Shown here piece by piece: positions 32,109 to 43,545 of a stretch of DNA of 64,000 nucleotides. Below the pieces are notes generated by a model. It did not search any database. It saw only the letters and a list, made by a program, of their open reading frames with translations, and was not told the DNA's origin. This DNA comes from Gentiana macrophylla (Eukaryota; Streptophyta; Magnoliopsida; Gentianales; Gentianaceae), in contig CM047805.1 in NCBI GenBank assembly GCA_026214975.1, positions 115,191,845 through 115,255,844 on the forward strand. The letters run 5' to 3'. The translations under genes were made by a program, and so were the position numbers. Numbering within the stretch: position 1 is the stretch's first letter; each line of letters starts with the position of its first letter.

Positions 32109-33893
32109 TGTTGGAAATAAAATTTATGTTTTGATGATGATTCATCACTTATTCAGTTATTGTTTTTAGACCCCATTGATGAAGTGTCATAACTAGCTGT
32201 TATAGTACAAAGCAAAAAGATGTCTAGAAATCAATGTATAGGATTGAATAGAGTCTGATATTTGTATAAGTTAATCAGACAAGCAATGTAATAGTTCTAG
32301 GTTCTGAACTGAGAAATTGGGTAAACAACTTAAGGAAACTGAGATCCTAAGATGAGTAACTGAGATCCTAAAGAGATACTGAAAAACTGACACAAGAGCA
32401 CACTAACAGAGAAGAAGAAGAAAGTTCATTTGAGGACACAGACTCGATTGACTTATCTAAGAAGATAGAACCGAGGACACAAACTCGTTATTGAAGATCA
32501 AGAACCCGAGGTTCCAACTCAGTTTATGAAGACTATGTCGAGACTGTAAAGTTACTTCATGCAAGATTGTGATGACTTGAACTGACTTTATGGATCTTGT
32601 ATAAAGGCCTAAGAATCATAAGGACAATGATATCTTAGATGATCGATTGAAAAAAGGTGTACTCTGATTTAGTCAATTATAATCAGATGAAGAATAGAGT
32701 ACTGAGATTTTGAAGAAGATTAAAAACTCAGTTAATGCTCATAAAAACTGGAAACTGACTAAGTCATGTTTAAATCAGTTTTTAACAGAAGATAAGAAAA
32801 ACAGAAGATAGGAAAAACTGAAGATAAATCAGACTGTTATAAGATAAGCAATCTTATTGGACACACAAAAATGTCAGAAGGGACACTGACATACAAAAAG
32901 GAAAGCAGGACCACTAACGGCTATAAAGATTCAAATTCAAATGATCTAACCGTTAGAGAAACCCCTATAAATAGACTACTTCTACCACTAGAAGAAGTGC
33001 AGAATTCTAAGAATTAATCTAATCAAGAAAGTTCATACTAAGGGGGAAAGCAATTCAAAAGAATTCCTGCTAAGCACTTAATTGCAAGATCAAGAAATAT
33101 CTTCAAGTGTTCATAAGAATTCAAAGAAACATCAAGATCAATCATTTGAAGAAAATAGAGTTGTGCATAACTTATATATCTAGAAGAGAAAGCTCAAATC
33201 ACAAATTGAATCATAGTTATTGATTCAAGTCTCAACTTTGATTTTATTAAAGGTCTTACACTGTGAAACACCAAGAAGGTGTGAAGGACAATTGAGTTGC
33301 AGTCAGGAAGACTGTGTTTGTGATGAGCTGGTGAAGAGGCAATTCAACCCAAGTACCAGTGTAGCAAGCTTAGTTCAAACAGCAATCCTACCCGTTGAAG
33401 ACTAAAGCTGGAAGATTGTGAAGCTAGGGATTAGTGAAGGACAATCAAGTGTTTAGAATTTACTTTGTGTCTTGTAACTGTAAACCTCAAGAACATAGTG
33501 AATTTGGCCTCGGCATCACAGGGGAAGAGAGGAATGACAGGATTACACCACCTGGAACCTCTATAATTCTTGTTTATTTACCTTATTCATTTACTTACTG
33601 CTTTATAGTTATATTCATCTAGTTCACATACTCAGCAAACATCAGAAACTGAGTCAGCATATTAACTGATAATTCATATTTTACAATGGCTTAATTTAAT
33701 CCGCTGCCAGTTAACTCAGTTAAGGATAAGTCAGTTTTGACTTATACTCAGCTATGTAAGCTTAACTCCGCACAAGTTTAAGTTGAACTGAATTGGTATA
33801 AGATTCAGTTTTTGGGAGCCATTTTGGTGACAAGTTTATTCACCCCCCCCCCCCCTCCTCTAAACTTGTGTTAGCCTTTCCAAGGGACCAACA
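32109..33893 (+). mobile_element. Element A 3' LTR
   Basis: This 1,785-bp partner of 6194-7980 has canonical TGTTGG and CCAACA ends and is followed by ATCAT (33894-33898). It has a TATAAATA at 32966-32973. Near the end is a longer C-run (from 33843) than in the 5' copy. Confidence 0.92.
33843..33855. repeat. Poly-C tract in A 3' LTR
   Basis: A run of about 13 C occurs where the 5' LTR has about 8 C. It is likely a length-variable homopolymer. Confidence 0.75.
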
Positions 33894-33898
33894 ATCAT

Positions 33899-34640
33899 TA
33901 ATCATGTTCTAGTCGTCAAATAATTTTTTCGTAAAATTTTAGATTTCAAATTATTGTAAGCTAATCACTTTCATTAACAATTACTCCTCGTTTTGAAGAA
34001 ACTTGGAGCCTTACCGCATTAGATAACGGCTCTCAAGAAAGTCAACTTAGTCTATTTACCACCATGTTTTGATTTTCATACTTGTGATGATTAGCGAGTA
34101 TGAACGTGGAAATAAAAAATATGCATTCGATCAAATTATGTTTTATATAAGGATTATAATGTTAAATCATTATTTAATCCATTATTTTTATATAGTATAT
34201 TTAATGTATTTTTACAACATTAACCAATTATTCAATCGAATACGTATTTGAACTACTATTTTACGAGATTACCCTCTGGAAAAAGGAAGTCCGTAAAACA
34301 TTGAACCAACAAATTAATTGGAATTGTGAACGTTTATAAACTCGAAATTTACTAATTCTTGATGCTACTTATAATTGATGAATTGTCATTGACTTACACC
34401 GACCATTTTTTTCTAACACAAAGACCATAGCGGAACATCATGATGTGTCGGGCTTCTCTAATTAAATGAGAAAATGATGTCAGGATGAAAAAAAATATTG
34501 GTGAAATTAAGCAAATGTATAGTATATGAGGGGCTTTCTTGGCATTAACCATAAAAATATGACTCAAAAGTCTTGATGCAACTTGAAATTCTCGGTGAAG
34601 GAGTTTGAACATACCATGTCATAACGTCACGATTTAGTGT
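33899..34640. repeat. Repeat X, right part (after element A)
   Basis: It continues the X sequence interrupted at 6193. It matches 35300-36035 over TCAACTTAGTCTAT, GATGATTAGCGAGTATGA and GAAATTCTCGG landmarks. No gene is seen. 34641-34755 looks unique. Confidence 0.7.
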
Positions 34641-34755
34641 ATGAAGAGCGAAATATGAGGTAAAAGCGTAAAATGATGAACACAAGTTAATGAACTTGTT
34701 GAAGGGTTGAACATTATCTAAGAGCTTCCTACATACTCTGGCTTTGAGGGATCGA

Positions 34756-36035
34756 GTACAATGTCGGTACAATGTATCAGTACAAACAAAATGTTTATGA
34801 ACCCCTTCCAAATAATGATGACTTTGTTTCCATTCATTATTGACTCAATTTCCTATTTTGAATGACATGTAAAAACCATAGAGAATGCAGGTGAAATGTA
34901 TCATGCTATAAATAAATCACATCAAACTTCCGGAAACATAAGAATCTATAATGATTCTTTATTTTATTTTATTTTAATTTTTTATTTTTTTTAAGAATAG
35001 ATCACTTTATTGACCTTGGTTCCAAAGGCAAACAAAGAGAACATACAAAAACAAAATAGGAGCTGACCTTCTCATCAGCTTACAGTGGTAGCTACTTAAA
35101 AAAACAACAAAATTAATATTCTATGCACCAAGCTAGTCTAAGGTTTCTCGCTCTCTGAATTGCGGTTGAGAGGAACACATAGGCCGGGGGCATAATGATT
35201 TTTTAATATAATGATCATAGGCAAACATAATTTTTTTTACAAAAAAGCATATAAAACTCATAAGAATTTGTTTACCCCATAATTTTTTTTCACTCTTTCT
35301 AAATCATAAATCATATTCTAATCGTCAAATAATTTTGATGTACAATTTAATTTTTCAACTTTTTGTAAGCAAATCACTTTCATTAACAATTACTCCTCAT
35401 CTTGGCGAAACATTGTGTCTTGACGCATTAGACAACGGCTCTCAAGGAAGTCAACTTAGTCTATATACCACGATGTTTTGATTTTTGTACTTGTGATGAT
35501 TAGCAAGTATGACCGTGGAAATGAAAAATATCCATTCGATTAAATTATGTTTTATAAAAATATTGTCACGTTAAATTATTACTTAATCAGTTATTACTAC
35601 AAATTTTATTAAATGTATTTTTACAACATTAACCAATTATTCAATCGACATTGGAATTTGAACTATTATTTTACAAGATTACCCTCTGGAAAAAGGAAGA
35701 CTACTAAAACACTAAACCAGCAAATTGGTTTGAATTGTGAACATTTATGACCTCAAGCCTTACTAATTCTCGATGCTACTTGTTTTCATGAATTGTCATT
35801 GACATACAACGACTAATTTCTAACACAAAGACCATAGTGGAACTTCATCATGTGTTGGGATTCTCGATTTAAAATGACAAAATGATGTCAGAATGACAAA
35901 ATAATCGTAAAATTAAGCAGTTATATAGTATATGCAAGGCTTTCTTGGCATTAAAGATAAAAATATGACTCAAAAGACTTGATTCTACTTGAAATTCTCG
36001 GCGAAGGAGTTTCAGAACACATCACATCATATGAC
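34756..36035. repeat. Repeat X, second copy, with LINE insert
   Basis: It begins at the AATGTCGGTAC landmark and lacks the first part of X. It then follows X to its end and is split by the insert at 34957-35191. Divergence from 33899-34640 is moderate. Confidence 0.7.
34957..35191 (-). mobile_element. 5'-truncated LINE-like insertion
   Basis: About 235 bp are flanked by 9-bp duplications ATAATGATT (34948-34956 and 35192-35200). On the minus strand it ends in an A-rich tail of AAAT/AAAAT units preceded by CAATAAAGTGATC. These are hallmarks of target-primed insertion. Only 3' sequence is present, so LINE rather than SINE is inferred. Confidence 0.75.
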
Positions 36036-36894
36036 TCAAAAGACATGTGTATTTATCTATGTTTGGATATTGTGCAACACGTTTATAAGAGATATTTGGG
36101 TCCTTGAAATGCAATGGTTAAAAATACCAAGAAAGAGTAAAAAAAAAACGATGAAAGCAGAGCAAATGTTTGAAACCGAAAAAGAATCCTGGAGTTCTCA
36201 TACCATGAAAAAATAAGAAGAAATCGAAATGTGGAAAAGCTTTGATTTATTCCATTGACATAGGCCACATATATTTACATTTTTTAAACCACATGATAGG
36301 ATCTATCTTAATTTACCTGATGTTTATCTTTCTAACTCATTTTTCCACTAGTATCTCACCAGCACAATCATATCTTAATTTACAAATTACATTACAAAAA
36401 AATTATTTTACAATATCCTTTATTATTGTTTGCGTATAAATCGAGGCTTGAATGCATGTCAAATTTAAGGTGTAATTCATTCAATATACCTTGAAAACAA
36501 TGTTGTTATATTTATGGAATTAATTATTTCACAAGTACAAAGCCAGGTATGACATGTTTCAATTTTTATTTTAGAAGTCTCTAATATGTCGGAATGGTAA
36601 AAAATGTACGATGAATTTTATTTAATTTAATTTAAGCATTTAAACCCTTATTTCTATTTTTGATATTAATTTGTTTAGGAAAAAAAGCTTTCAGTAATGC
36701 AATATTTTTTGGGTCAGATGTAATAACAAACTCAAAAAAGATACGAGAAATGAAAAATGTTTAAACTCATATCAATAAAAAGAACTTAATTCTTGATGAT
36801 GTGCTATGAGTTTGGAAAGAGAGGCTCAAAAACTAGTGAGCTACACACAATTTTTAGGACTGTGTCATAAAGTATTAGCTATGGCTATTTTGAA
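36036..36894. other. Gene-free interval
   Basis: AT-rich sequence with no convincing ORF, repeat border or RNA gene. It lies between repeat X and the small peptide gene and may hold the 3' untranslated region of that gene. Confidence 0.5.
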
Positions 36895-37355
36895 CTACTT
36901 TGGTGAACTACAAACAATGAAGACATTGCAAATGTTGCTGTTTGGTCTATTATCCGTATATGTGAAGTTTTTATGCATTGTGCTTGCTCCATAATTTCCT
37001 AAAGCTAAGCCAAAACAATATAACGTGCTCTTGTCCTCATGACTTAGCATTTACGGTTAAGCTTGTAAAGCAAAGATTTAGGTCGCTAACCCGCAAACAA
37101 AGACCACCAAATTGAGTTTTAGTCATCCAAGAAACAAAATTATATACACATACATACACACTATTTTTAGATTCTAAAGCAGTAAGAATTATTGTCCATG
37201 AGAAAAATATCAAAAATCAAACTCTCAATAATATTTGTTCATGTTTGATCCTAGATACTTGATCGAGGATTTTCTTTTTAATTACCTTGGGAAATGTTGA
37301 GAAGAGCTAGGATGAGTACCAAAGCAATGGTTGCTTCTGCTATGAACTTCTTCAT
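36895..37355 (-). CDS. Small secreted peptide gene, two exons
   Basis: Exon 1 (37355-37286) starts with ATG and encodes a typical secretory signal: KK at the N-terminus, then the hydrophobic run ATIALVLILALLNIS. The donor is CAAG/GTAATT in phase 1. The best acceptor is a T-rich CTTTAG at 36999-37000. Exon 2 (36998-36895) then continues in frame to TAG. The total is 174 nt, 57 residues, with two cysteines (ICNVFIVC) near the end. An intron just after the signal peptide is common in plant defensin-like genes, but two cysteines are too few for a classical defensin. Expression is unproven; the second exon is less sure than the first. Confidence 0.42.
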
Positions 37356-37459
37356 TTTTTACAGCTTTCTATCTCACGATCAAATACTTTTTCTCTACTG
37401 ACTTTTTCTTGGTCTTTTTTCAATGTTTGGATGGATGAGAAATCTCTTCCGTGTTCCCA

Positions 37460-37467
37460 TATTTATA
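37460..37467 (-). promoter_or_regulatory. TATA box of small peptide gene
   Basis: On the minus strand TATAAATA within AGCTATAAATATGGG lies 105 bp upstream of the ATG at 37355. The leader has no upstream ATG in a good context. Confidence 0.5.
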
Positions 37468-37985
37468 GCTTCATTGGTAGCTTGGATAAATAGTTGGCCT
37501 ACTTAATTTCCATATTAAAAGATATTGTCTACATACGCTTTTCTTCGTTCCATCCATGTTTCGTACCCCGATCATTCGGAAAGGTATGTTTTATAGCACA
37601 GTTAATAAGAAAAATCTCAAATATAATTTAATCAGTGTGCCTTTTTAAATTTATTTGACATCAACTTTTAAGTGATTTAAATACTATTAATTTATTAAGA
37701 GCATATCTAATATTTTTATAATCGTCCTTAAATAAGTGGATATGTATCTTATAACAATATCAATGTCAAAAACTGATATCCATGTCATTAAGTTTTTCAT
37801 ATTTTTTGTCAAGATTAATCATTTTCCACAAGCAGAATTAGACATCAACGTTCCACGTACAATATTCAGATACTCGATTAATTTAACTCTTTTAATTTCT
37901 ACTTTTATTTTTTTTAAAGGATCTAAAATCAGTTGTTGGCTTCCTACATCATATAAAATCTAAAAATAAAACAATGACAGATAAG

Positions 37986-38750
37986 CCAAATGCTTATTTT
38001 TACAATGTATCATGGTAATGTAGTGCAAGGGGATCTAGGGATATTATAACACATACATTTCTATAATAATATCTCCTTAAATTATGTTGTCCTTAAGTCT
38101 TCTAACTAGCTTTTTCTGGCCTTTGTGTGCCTTGTAGGCCAGACTCTTTGCCCGAGGTCAAACTTAAGAATTGGTGTCAAGTTTATTGTTTATGAATTTG
38201 TAAATTATTTACATCTCCAATAACTTATCTTTTTCAGAATAATTCAATCTTATATTGTGATTATAAAGATTCGTTTAATTATATTTATTTGTATGTAAAT
38301 TTCCGATTAGGTTAATCAAATGCAATGTCGGTACGATGTATCAGTACAAGCAAAATGTTTATGAACCCCTTCAAAAAAAGGTGATTTTGTGTCCATTCGT
38401 TGTTAACTCAATTTTCTATTTTGAAGGACGTGTACAAACCATAGAGAATGATGGTGAAATGTATCAAGATAAGGATAAATCACATTAAACTTCTTCTATA
38501 ATGATTTATCAATATAATGATAACAGGTAAACATCAATTTTTTCATAGAAAAGTCACAATTTTTTCTCCCCATAAAATTTTTAAATAATTCTAACTCATA
38601 AACATATTCTAATCATCATATAATTTTTATGTAATATTTTAGTGTTCATATTACTGTAAGCAAATCATTTTCATTAACCATTACTCCTCGTTTTGGAGAA
38701 ACACCGTGTCTTGCCGCATTTGATAACTGCTCTCATGAAAGTCAACTTAG
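37986..38750. repeat. Repeat X, third copy (left part)
   Basis: It starts CCAAATGCTTATTTTTACAA as at 5556 and follows X through GCCTTGTAGGCC, AATGTCGGTACGATG and the GAAAGTCAACTTAG landmark, where similarity stops. It shows X exists without element A, so X is the older host sequence. Confidence 0.75.
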
Positions 38751-39728
38751 GGGCCGTTAGTTAAATCTGAAATCTGAAGTCTGAAATCTAATATCTAAAT
38801 ATAATAAGTAAGTGAATTTGTTAAGTGATTAGATTGTTTGACAACATCAAACATCTGTGACATATAAAAATCCTTTAGCTTCACAATTCGGATCTATAAC
38901 CTTTTTCATATACTATGCCTCAAATAATTCTACTTAATCACACAAGTAATCCATGAATCTTCTGCACCATCAAAAGATTACCTAAACAAATCTTCTCAAA
39001 TACAAAATTCAGAAAAGAAGAGTCCCACTATCTTCATCTTCATCATCTACAAAACCATCATCATCACCCCTTCAAAGACATATCGATCAATTTCTCCTTT
39101 ACATATTCAACATTTTAACAGGGTTTATTGATAAATAAAAAATAAAAACTAAAAATTTAAACCTCCACTATCCATTCATTAGACACTGCAAATTCCAGAT
39201 TCAATGAAACCAAGAGAAGTAATACATACAAAGCTAAACAATTGTGTTTCTGAAAGAAACAAAATTGATCGAAAAACCTTAGGCTAATTACATTGGCGAC
39301 AAAAGACAACTACAAATGCTAATCACATCCAAACAATCCAGCCTATAGAAATTCTGCAAGAAGCAAAGCAAAGACATAGCTGTGCTTTGGGCTTAGGGGG
39401 GGCTAAGCCCACCCCAATATTTTTTTTAGTAGATAGTATATGACCAAATATCCCAGCCCAGTAGATTAAAATTTGAAAAGCCCATCTAGTCAAATATCAT
39501 TTTCCTTTTTTCTTATTATGCATTTCGAAACATAGTGTGTCAAACAAACTTGGTAAATTCATAAAAAGTCCCACCCTCTCAGATTATATTTATACCCTCA
39601 AAAAAAAAAAAAAAATTATATTTACGCATTCTCGGTAAAAATAAAATAAAATAAAAGGAAATAGAAGAATGGTATTTTTTTCAAGGTTGTATAATCTTTG
39701 TTCTGATTCCTTCGCAGTGGATCGATCC
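38751..39728. other. Gene-free interval with possible hAT scraps
   Basis: No ORF is supported. It starts GGGGCCGTTAG, followed by ATCTGAA-type direct repeats. Near 39390 the stretch GGGCTTAGGGGGGGCTAAGCCC resembles an end of plant hAT elements. A 17-base A-tract is at 39600-39616. No paired ends or target duplications were found. Confidence 0.35.
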
Positions 39729-40437
39729 CTAGCCAAAAAAAGGGACAATTCCTAGCGATTCCCTGAGATTATACTTTAGGAACTTGGAATAAAAATCAAG
39801 TGGGGCAGCTAAGTGAGCCTGTGGTCTATCCGAACGAGCCGAGCTTTGGCTAACCAATTGAACATGAAATAGTGTGCAAGTACGAGCCGAGTGTCCAGGC
39901 ACATAACATAATTGACATGTACCGAGATAAGGACGTCGAGGACGGGAACGTTTACCATGCATGATTAATGCGTGTTTTATTAAAATTAAAATTTGTATGG
40001 CTGCTGCTGCGTTCAAAAATTGGACATGATTGACCTGTCTGCTGTTGCTGCGATGAGGGAGCAGCGTTGCTCCTAAATTTGTGAGAGGAGGAGCTATTTT
40101 GTTGCAGCTGGGAGGACAACCTGTAGGCATGGTGCGCACTCATCGGAGCAGAAGGTGAAGTGCCGCTGTTGTGCTGATAATTGCAGCGAGAGGAGTGGGG
40201 TTGCTGATAATTGAGGCCGCTATCGGAGGAGAAGTGACCGGAAGAGCTCTGTCCGGAGGAGCTGCTCGGACTGTGCAATTACGGCGGAGATGCTGAGTGG
40301 TCTGAGAATCGCGGCAAGGTGGTTGAGCATTGCGGCGGAGATGCCGAGTACTGCTCATATGGCCGCTGAGATGCCAAGGTGGCTGTTGAGGCTGTTATGG
40401 AGCTGATCAGAGAAGAAGACTGCTGGATGTCGGCCAT
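39729..40437 (-). pseudogene. Copia gag fragment with zinc knuckle
   Basis: The ATG at 40437 opens MADIQQSSS, like the start of some plant Copia gag proteins. After stops and S/Q-rich frames, 40139-39729 encodes CQLCYVPGHSARTC, a CX2CX4HX4C knuckle. The conserved UBN2-type central domain is absent. Overlapping open frames at 40140-40358 and 39952-40278 are alternative frames of the same low-complexity sequence. Confidence 0.68.
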
Positions 40438-40520
40438 TAGCGCCGGTGGGGGGAATGAGAAATTTAGGGTTTAGGCCGTGTAGGTGGCGGCACCGTAAAA
40501 CAAAATCAGGATCTTTTAGA

Positions 40521-40532
40521 GCTCTGCTACCA
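40521..40532 (-). other. Copia primer-binding site (variant)
   Basis: On the minus strand TGGTAGCAGAGC follows the LTR end directly. It is one base from the initiator-Met site TGGTATCAGAGC. Confidence 0.7.
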
Positions 40533-40651
40533 TGACAAAGTTATAAAATAAAATAACTTTATTCACACTTAGGAATGAATGATATACATTGTTTATATAG
40601 GCTAAGCTAGGGGTATAAAAAGCGCAGATACAATAATAATTAAAAACCCTA

Positions 40652-40735
<84 letters not shown>

Positions 40736-40772
40736 CTCTAGTTATATCCTTTTAATTGTCATGTCGTGAACA
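40533..40772 (-). mobile_element. LTR of the Copia remnant
   Basis: On the minus strand it runs from TGTTCACGACATGACA to CTTTGTCA (TG...CA). It contains the (AT)n tract and ends at the primer site. No second LTR was found. Confidence 0.68.
40654..40731. repeat. (AT)n microsatellite
   Basis: About 78 bp of uninterrupted AT dinucleotides lie inside the small LTR. The tract probably expanded after insertion. Confidence 0.95.
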
Positions 40773-41030
40773 ATCAACCGACTTAGTCCAACCGACTTAG
40801 TCCTAGCCTATATATATGGGATCACAATGTAATAGAAAGCATCCAAGAACTAATATACACAGAGCTACTCTGTCAATTTGTCGACTCACTCATGTTTTCT
40901 CTCATAAGCATTAGTCTGGCAGCCTTGTTCTTGATATCCACCACCATCTCTCCGGAGAAATCATACATATACAGCTACATATCCTCGATATAAACATGTT
41001 ACCGCAAATCTGGTATTCACCACAATATCA
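40773..41030 (+). mobile_element. Tat 5' LTR remnant (R-U5 part)
   Basis: Contains CCTATATATATGGG (a TATA-like site near 40810) and ends AATATCA just before the primer site. The U3 part is missing; the Copia remnant abuts it at 40772. Confidence 0.55.
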
Positions 41031-41050
41031 GTTGGCTCCGTTACTAGGAA
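41031..41050 (+). other. Degenerate Tat primer-binding site
   Basis: GTTGGCTCCGTTACTAGGA follows the CA end of the LTR. It resembles the TTGGCGCCGT... site of Tat elements, with several changes. Confidence 0.5.
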
Positions 41051-41461
41051 ATCACTATCATTCAGCATCTTTGGAGAGTTCGCTCCACTGCAAATTCAGT
41101 CTCACGGTGTCGCCGGTGAGGTCTCTCCTCCGACTTTAGCTTCAAAATCAACAAAGCTTTGATCTCCTAGATAATCCAACCCAGAAGTCATCGTTTTCAT
41201 CCACTCAGGAACAAATTAAGAGTAAGGAGCACCGATTTCTGTTCAAACAGCCTCAATTCGAAGGAGCGTCTTCATAACTCGCACACGAGTCCCTCTAAAT
41301 ACCCAGGTTGGTGTATGTACTCTTGGTCAGTTTCAGATCTCCTAGTAATACGAGAAGTGTTTGATTTTTAAAATCACCTGAGAAAAGTATCAGTTTGAGG
41401 ATTTGGACGATATTATACCAACAAATATCAAGCAAAATATCTGTAAAAAATCTTAGTCAAC

Positions 41462-43145
41462 ATGACGGGTGGGAAAAACATGATACCTGCTACACCGACT
41501 AAGGCGGGCAACCAGGGCCCTCCACGTGGAGCGAACACGTCACGTGGAGAAACAAGCAGGAGAATTCTGTCCGCCGGGGCTGATGCCGGACAGGATATCA
41601 CGCCCGATATGCGGGCTTATATAAGGGAAAGGACCCGAATCCGTGGGATAAATGAAGCGGCAATTAGAAAGAGCCGCGGGAAAGGTATTGCCGGGGCCTC
41701 TCATCTGAATGGCGAGCAGGAAGCATTCTCAGCAGGGGGAACGCCCTTACAATAAAGCCCTTACACGATATCTCTTCAAGCGCATATGGAATACGTAGAG
41801 GAAATGCTTGTGGGTAACATGCTACTCATCACGGAAGGTCTGCTTCCTCAACCTATCCGCAAGTTTACCTCCCCAATACCAGCACCGACGGAGGTACAAC
41901 CTACTCTGTACCCGTAGAAAACAACTCAACCTCAGAGGTCAGAGAGGGAGGGGAGCAGTCATGCCAATTCTCAAACAAAGGTGGGAGGAAAATCAGCTTT
42001 AGTCCGTCTAGGGCCTGTGGTCGACGAGCGCGGTGAAGCCCCAGGACGCCGTAAGAACCCTCAATAGGTCCGTACCCACGTGGAAGCACAAGGGGAGTCA
42101 TAGGTTGAGGAAAGTTATACGCAACTCCCCACTATCCCTAAAAATAAGGATGAGATGGGTATAATGAGAAAGCCGAGAGAAGAGCTATAAAAGGGTAGGA
42201 CCGGAAAAGAGATCAATCCTACCTGGGGAACAAGCGTCCTTCATCCAAACATTTTAAAAGTGGCTCCAAGAACAGGTACACACTACCCGAATTTCACTAA
42301 TTATCATGGATCTACTGACCATTTGGATTGGCTTTCAGCCTTCCAGAGTAGGATCAGTCTGTGTACGCCTAGTAGTGAGGCGTGGTGCGTAACTTTTGTG
42401 GGGTCGATGCAGGACATAGTGGCGTCATAGGTCCGCTGTCTCCATCCGGGTTCGATCTTATCATGGGATGATTTGATAAACAAGTTTATAGCTGAGTTTA
42501 AGTCAGTGGGCGGGCCTAAGAAGACACACATCGACCTTCACGAGGTCCGGCAGGGTGAAAATGAGGGTACCCACAGCTACTATGAGCAGTTTTACAAGGT
42601 GTATGAGCTAACAAGAGGGTTAGCGGACAACGTAGTAATGAGCAGTTTTAAGACGGGGCTGAATCCCGGTTATCTGAAGTCATATTTTGCTTTTACACCC
42701 CCATCTAACCTCCAAGAAATGTTAAGTTCTACATAGAAATACATCGCAACGGCGGGTAATGAGGGTTCATCGACGTCCAATAAGGGCAAACAAAGGGCTG
42801 AGCGTAGTCCGCCCAGGGATTGTCGAAGGAATCGTGATCGGGATGTTAAAAAGTATGAGAGATTTAAGGAAGAGCACTTCACACCTCTCAAAATCTCATA
42901 CACTCAGATGCTTAATGAAGTGAGGGATGAGATCCTGAGCCTGGTTCCGGATGCACGCCGCGACACTACCAAATATTACGGGTACCACAGGGACAAAGGT
43001 TATACCACAGATGAATGCATGCAATTCAAGCGAGCGATCAAAAACTTGCTTGCTCGCGGCAACCACGATCACTACAAGAGAGATGCTGGGAGGCCAGATA
43101 GAAAAAATCAGCAAGCCCGTCAATACGATAGAAAGATTCAAATGA
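41462..43145 (+). pseudogene. Tat gag
   Basis: The ATG at 41462 begins a basic N-terminal region. After frame breaks (TAA at 41753, others near 41915 and 42066), 42473-42735 carries the conserved gag core (FKSVGGPKKTHIDLHEVRQGENE, SYYEQF). Then come FTPLKISYTQMLNEVRDE and a zinc-knuckle-like YYGYHRDKGYTTDEC, in which the first Cys has become Tyr. Gag of this type coats the genomic RNA. The frame is broken in at least four places. Confidence 0.8.
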
Positions 43146-43219
43146 TCACCGAGACTTCTCCTAGCAACAACCAAATCAAAATCCGCATCGACTCTATAAA
43201 CAAACACGTGGAGAAGTCA

Positions 43220-43422
43220 GCTGTCGTACGTGGGAACGAGCGGCCTCTTTCTTTTACCCGAAGCGAGTTGTTGACTTCCGTGAATGTAGAGGACATGTGT
43301 CTTTCTGTATCGAGGGTAGTCAATCGAGCATGCGTCAACAGGGTCATGATCGACACGGGGACGTGTAGCGACATCTTGTACTACAATTGCTTCAAAGAGA
43401 TGGGGTTCACCGACTCCAATTG
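43220..43422 (+). pseudogene. Tat aspartic protease
   Basis: Continuous with gag in frame 42908-43423. The motif VMIDTGTCSDILYYNCFKEMG contains the catalytic D-T-G. A TGA ends the frame at 43421-43423 within the protease. Confidence 0.82.
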
Positions 43423-43545
43423 AGGCCGCATAATGGCACCCTTGAAGGTTTCACCAATCATAGAATACAGGTCAAGGGGGCCATCGACTTGGATGTACAG
43501 ATGGGAGATTATGCGCCTTTCCGGAGATAAAAGGTAACATTTCTC

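Larger units (their letters stand above)
6194..33893 (+). mobile_element. Copia element A (SIRE-like), pol-deleted, with nested insertions
   Basis: Two related LTRs (6194-7980 and 32109-33893) are flanked by 5-bp duplications ATCAT at 6189-6193 and 33894-33898. The internal region has an initiator-Met primer site, a gag and a long extra ORF. The protease-integrase-RT-RNase H block is absent between 9316 and 9729. Element B is inserted at 11208-25025 and a CACTA element at 26957-31555. About 515 bp of the left flank is repeated at 31589-32108 before the 3' LTR, so the 3' end has been rearranged. The SIRE/Maximus assignment is inferred from the extra ORF and from similarity to B. Confidence 0.88.
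39729..40772 (-). mobile_element. Truncated Copia remnant, minus strand (LTR + gag)
   Basis: In minus-strand order it has a 240-bp LTR (40772-40533), a primer site, a gag start at 40437 and a zinc-knuckle fragment. The rest of the element is missing. The gag middle domain is deleted or scrambled. Confidence 0.72.

Noticed and set aside
36806..36994. 62-aa plus-strand ORF
   Set aside because: It overlaps exon 2 of the minus-strand small peptide gene and has no start context or recognisable domain.
38751..39430. Complete hAT transposon
   Set aside because: Only end-like words were seen; no paired inverted repeats, 8-bp duplication or transposase.
39952..40358. Separate serine/glutamine-rich proteins on the minus strand
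   Set aside because: Overlapping frames of one degenerate Copia gag; no independent start or homology.
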